Shown one piece after another: positions 62,287 through 64,000 of a stretch of DNA of 64,000 nucleotides; the stretch's first letter is position 1; the number at the start of each line of letters is the position of its first letter. The notes beneath the pieces were generated by a model that saw nothing but the letters and a program-made list of their open reading frames with translations, made no database searches and was not told where the DNA came from. A program made the translations under genes and the position numbers. This DNA is from SYOC01 sp964441775 (lineage in GTDB: Bacteria; Desulfobacterota; Binatia; Bin18): positions 124,001 to 188,000 of the forward strand of contig CAYTVL010000002.1 of assembly GCA_964441775.1 (NCBI GenBank). The letters run 5' to 3'.

Positions 62287-62892
62287 TTATTTCTTCTCGC
62301 CGGATACCACCGTCACCGACTTGATGACGACTGGTTCGTTCGGCACATCTGAACGCCCGGTTTGCACTTTTTCAATTTTGTTGACGACATCCATCCCTTC
62401 GACAACTTTGCCGAACACGGCATAGCCCACACCGTCCTGGGCGCTGGCTTTGTCCAGGAAACTGTTATTCTTGACATTGATGAAAAACTGGGACGTGGCG
62501 CTGTCCGGCACGGAGGTGCGCGCCATTGCCAGCGTGTAGGTCTCATTCTTGAGCCCGTTGCTGGACTCGTTCTTAATTGGCGGCTTGGTCTGCTTTTGTT
62601 GCAGGTCCGGCGTCATGCCGCCGCCTTGAATCATGAACCCGGCGATCACGCGATGAAAGATGGTGCCGTCGTAAAATTTGTCGTTGACATAGGAAAGGAA
62701 ATTTTTCACCGTTTCGGGGGCGTCTTGATCGTACAGCTCGATTTTGATGTCGCCGAGCGACGTGGACATGAGAATCACAGGACCTCCTTTGGTTTTCGGT
62801 TCATTCCCAGCATGTGAACAGGCTGGAAGGGTTAATAGACACACGGCCAGCAGACTGCTGACTACGCTTGATGCTCCACGCATCGGCTGCAC
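62287..62892 (-). CDS. Peptidyl-prolyl cis-trans isomerase (cyclophilin), lipoprotein
   Basis: The 201-aa product has a lipoprotein signal (LPAC with the Cys near residue 25) and a cyclophilin domain: FHRVIAGFMIQGGG (catalytic Arg), MARTSVPDSATSQFFINV and the final AVFGKVVEGMDVV. It aids folding of envelope proteins. Confidence 0.93.
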   Translation of the reverse strand: MQPMRGASSVVSSLLAVCLLTLPACSHAGNEPKTKGGPVILMSTSLGDIKIELYDQDAPETVKNFLSYVNDKFYDGTIFHRVIAGFMIQGGGMTPDLQQKQTKPPIKNESSNGLKNETYTLAMARTSVPDSATSQFFINVKNNSFLDKASAQDGVGYAVFGKVVEGMDVVNKIEKVQTGRSDVPNEPVVIKSVTVVSGEKK

Positions 62893-62985
62893 CTCTTTCG
62901 CTTCAGAATTTTTTATGTCTCCACCGTGAGCTGTTTTAACCTACGTGGTCTACCAAAGAAAGACCCTGACGGTGGTGTAGGAAGA

Positions 62986-63017
62986 ATGGGAGCATGGGCG
63001 CATGGGAGAATCGGAGA
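62986..63017. repeat. Octameric tandem repeat (ATGGGNGN)
   Basis: Four units of 8 bp: ATGGGAGC, ATGGGCGC, ATGGGAGA, ATCGGAGA, in the gap between the cyclophilin and hydrolase genes. Confidence 0.7.
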
Positions 63018-63071
63018 ACAAGGCTTCTTTGCTGTTCTAGAGTATCTAGCTCCATTCCCCGTTTCTCCGGT

Positions 63072-63713
63072 TCAGGTGAGGCTTTCCAAATATTCTATCA
63101 CCTCATTCACTGACACAACGTCGCCGTATTTGGCGCCGATGTCGAAAACATTCGCCTCGTGCGGTTCTTGGGCGCGATCGCCAATCGCTTCCAGCGGCAC
63201 GATCGGGCGAAAGCCATGATTAAGCGCGTCCATGACTGTCGCCCGCACACACCCGCTGGTCGTGCAGCCTGTCACAATCAGTGTGTCCACGCCCTTCATC
63301 GTCAAGGTTGAACCGAGGTAGGTGCCGAAGAAGCCTGAAGCGTATTTTTTGACAATGACGAGATCCTCCGGCTTGCGGTCGAGACGTGGATCAAGGTCAA
63401 CCAGTTCGCTGCCGAGCGTGAGCAATCGCAGCGACGGTACTTTTTCCGGCCAGAGCCCGGCGTCGTCTTGGCGATGTGGATCGTAGCCCACCACCGTAAA
63501 AATGATCGGGATATTTTTTTGCCGCGCGATAGCGAGCAGGCGGTTCGTGGCCGCCACCTCAGCATCCAGGTTGCCAGCCAACGGCGAGAGTTCCGGCTTG
63601 GTGAAGCCGATTTGAAAATCAATCACGACAATCGCCGGTCGTTTGCCGTAGCCCAATTTATGGCCGAGCTGTGCGCGCTCGTAGATGGCGTGTTTGTCTT
63701 GCGTTTGCGCCAT
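63072..63713 (-). CDS. Isochorismatase-family cysteine hydrolase
   Basis: The 213-aa product has the cysteine-hydrolase fold: VVIDFQIGFTKPE (Asp), VVIKKYASGFFGT region with Lys, and TGCTTSGCVRATVMDALNHGF with the nucleophilic Cys. It resembles N-carbamoylsarcosine amidase or maleamate amidase-like members. The neighbour on the right is the start of a cyclase-family hydrolase, so a catabolic pair is possible. Confidence 0.88.
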   Translation of the reverse strand: MAQTQDKHAIYERAQLGHKLGYGKRPAIVVIDFQIGFTKPELSPLAGNLDAEVAATNRLLAIARQKNIPIIFTVVGYDPHRQDDAGLWPEKVPSLRLLTLGSELVDLDPRLDRKPEDLVIVKKYASGFFGTYLGSTLTMKGVDTLIVTGCTTSGCVRATVMDALNHGFRPIVPLEAIGDRAQEPHEANVFDIGAKYGDVVSVNEVIEYLESLT

Positions 63714-63738
63714 ACCTGCTCCTTTTCCCCTGCTGAAA

Positions 63739-63766
63739 AAGCTGATAGCTGAGAGCTGAACGTTGA
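63739..63766. repeat. Heptameric tandem repeat (NAGCTGA)
   Basis: Four units of 7 bp: AAGCTGA, TAGCTGA, GAGCTGA, ACGTTGA, between the hydrolase and the cyclase-family gene. Confidence 0.65.
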
Positions 63767-63792
63767 CTGCTCACAATTAAGGAGGAATCGAT

Positions 63793-64000
63793 ATGGCCGT
63801 CAATAGTGACCTGACCGAAGCCCAAGTCCGCGAGTTCTTCGAGACGTTGAGTAACTGGGGAAAGTGGGGACCCACCGATCAGCTTGGCGCGTTAAACTAC
63901 ATCACGCCAGAGAAACGCCAGCGCGCTGGCGCGGAAGTGCGTGATGGACATTCAGTGACCCTTTCGTTGCCGTTAGCGACGCGGCCCGCACCGGACAACC
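63793..64000 (+). CDS. Cyclase-family (kynurenine-formamidase-like) protein, 3'-partial
   Basis: The first 69 codons read a Mn-dependent cyclase-family start: FETLSNWGKWGPTDQLGALN and ITPEKRQRAG, then HSVTLSLPL. AAGGAGG lies 8 bases before the ATG. The gene runs off the window; the metal-binding HxGTHxD motif would lie beyond the end. Confidence 0.8.
   Translation, partial: MAVNSDLTEAQVREFFETLSNWGKWGPTDQLGALNYITPEKRQRAGAEVRDGHSVTLSLPLATRPAPDN

Overview
The window is a chromosomal segment of about 55% G+C from an uncultured Gram-negative bacterium. Genes for a secretin (GspD), type IV pili (PilB, PilC, class III pilins), hopanoid synthesis (squalene-hopene cyclase and presqualene diphosphate synthase), outer-membrane DUF1302/DUF1329 proteins and a lipoprotein cyclophilin all point to a two-membrane organism. 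Hopanoids, the DUF1302/DUF1329 pair, luciferase-like flavoproteins and family III CoA-transferases together suggest a deltaproteobacterial or Binatota-like lineage. That assignment is inference from gene content only. I found no rRNA, tRNA, CRISPR array, insertion sequence, integrase or phage genes.

Layout. 1-3.2 kb: 5'-truncated gspC and gspD, the latter with a large Gly-rich and a Thr-rich insertion. 3.2-17 kb: an accessory catabolic region with a DUF1302 outer-membrane protein flanked by clusters of hairpins, a CNNM/CBS transporter, an LLM flavin monooxygenase, two SnoaL-fold/thiolase/DUF35 genes, two CaiB-type CoA-transferases, an alpha/beta hydrolase, a DUF1329 protein and a divergent TetR regulator with a candidate operator. 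17-20 kb: amtB and a TolB-like propeller protein. 20-24.9 kb: a hopanoid/isoprenoid operon (shc-yjbQ-dxr-hpnD) with a strong promoter, an intrinsic terminator inside its leader and a TetR-type palindrome. 25-29.5 kb: a RibB protein with a degenerate RibA half, Hsp33 and an M20 peptidase. 29.5-37 kb: a type IV pilus region with two pilins behind sigma-54 promoters, a membrane protein fusing a PilS-like input module to a PilR-like sigma-54 activator, then pilC and pilB. 37-43 kb: aroE, ppdK, glycyl-tRNA synthetase and recO. 43-48 kb: grpE-dnaK-dnaJ, then thiL, larB and a UbiB-family kinase. 50-57 kb: copA and a G+C-rich CheB/histidine-kinase hybrid cut off at its 3' end. 57-64 kb: ilvA and small metabolic genes (nitroreductase, APC permease, SnoaL, secreted FMN-binding-like protein, cyclophilin, isochorismatase-family hydrolase, start of a cyclase-family gene).

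The most notable results are: (1) the one-component PilS/PilR-like fusion matched with sigma-54 promoters in front of both pilins; (2) the promoter/attenuator/operator arrangement ahead of the hopanoid operon; (3) a truncated CheB-PAS-GAF-kinase-receiver hybrid whose lost reading can still be traced past its stop codon; (4) a dispersed family of tandem 7-8 bp repeats, one copy lying in frame inside copA.
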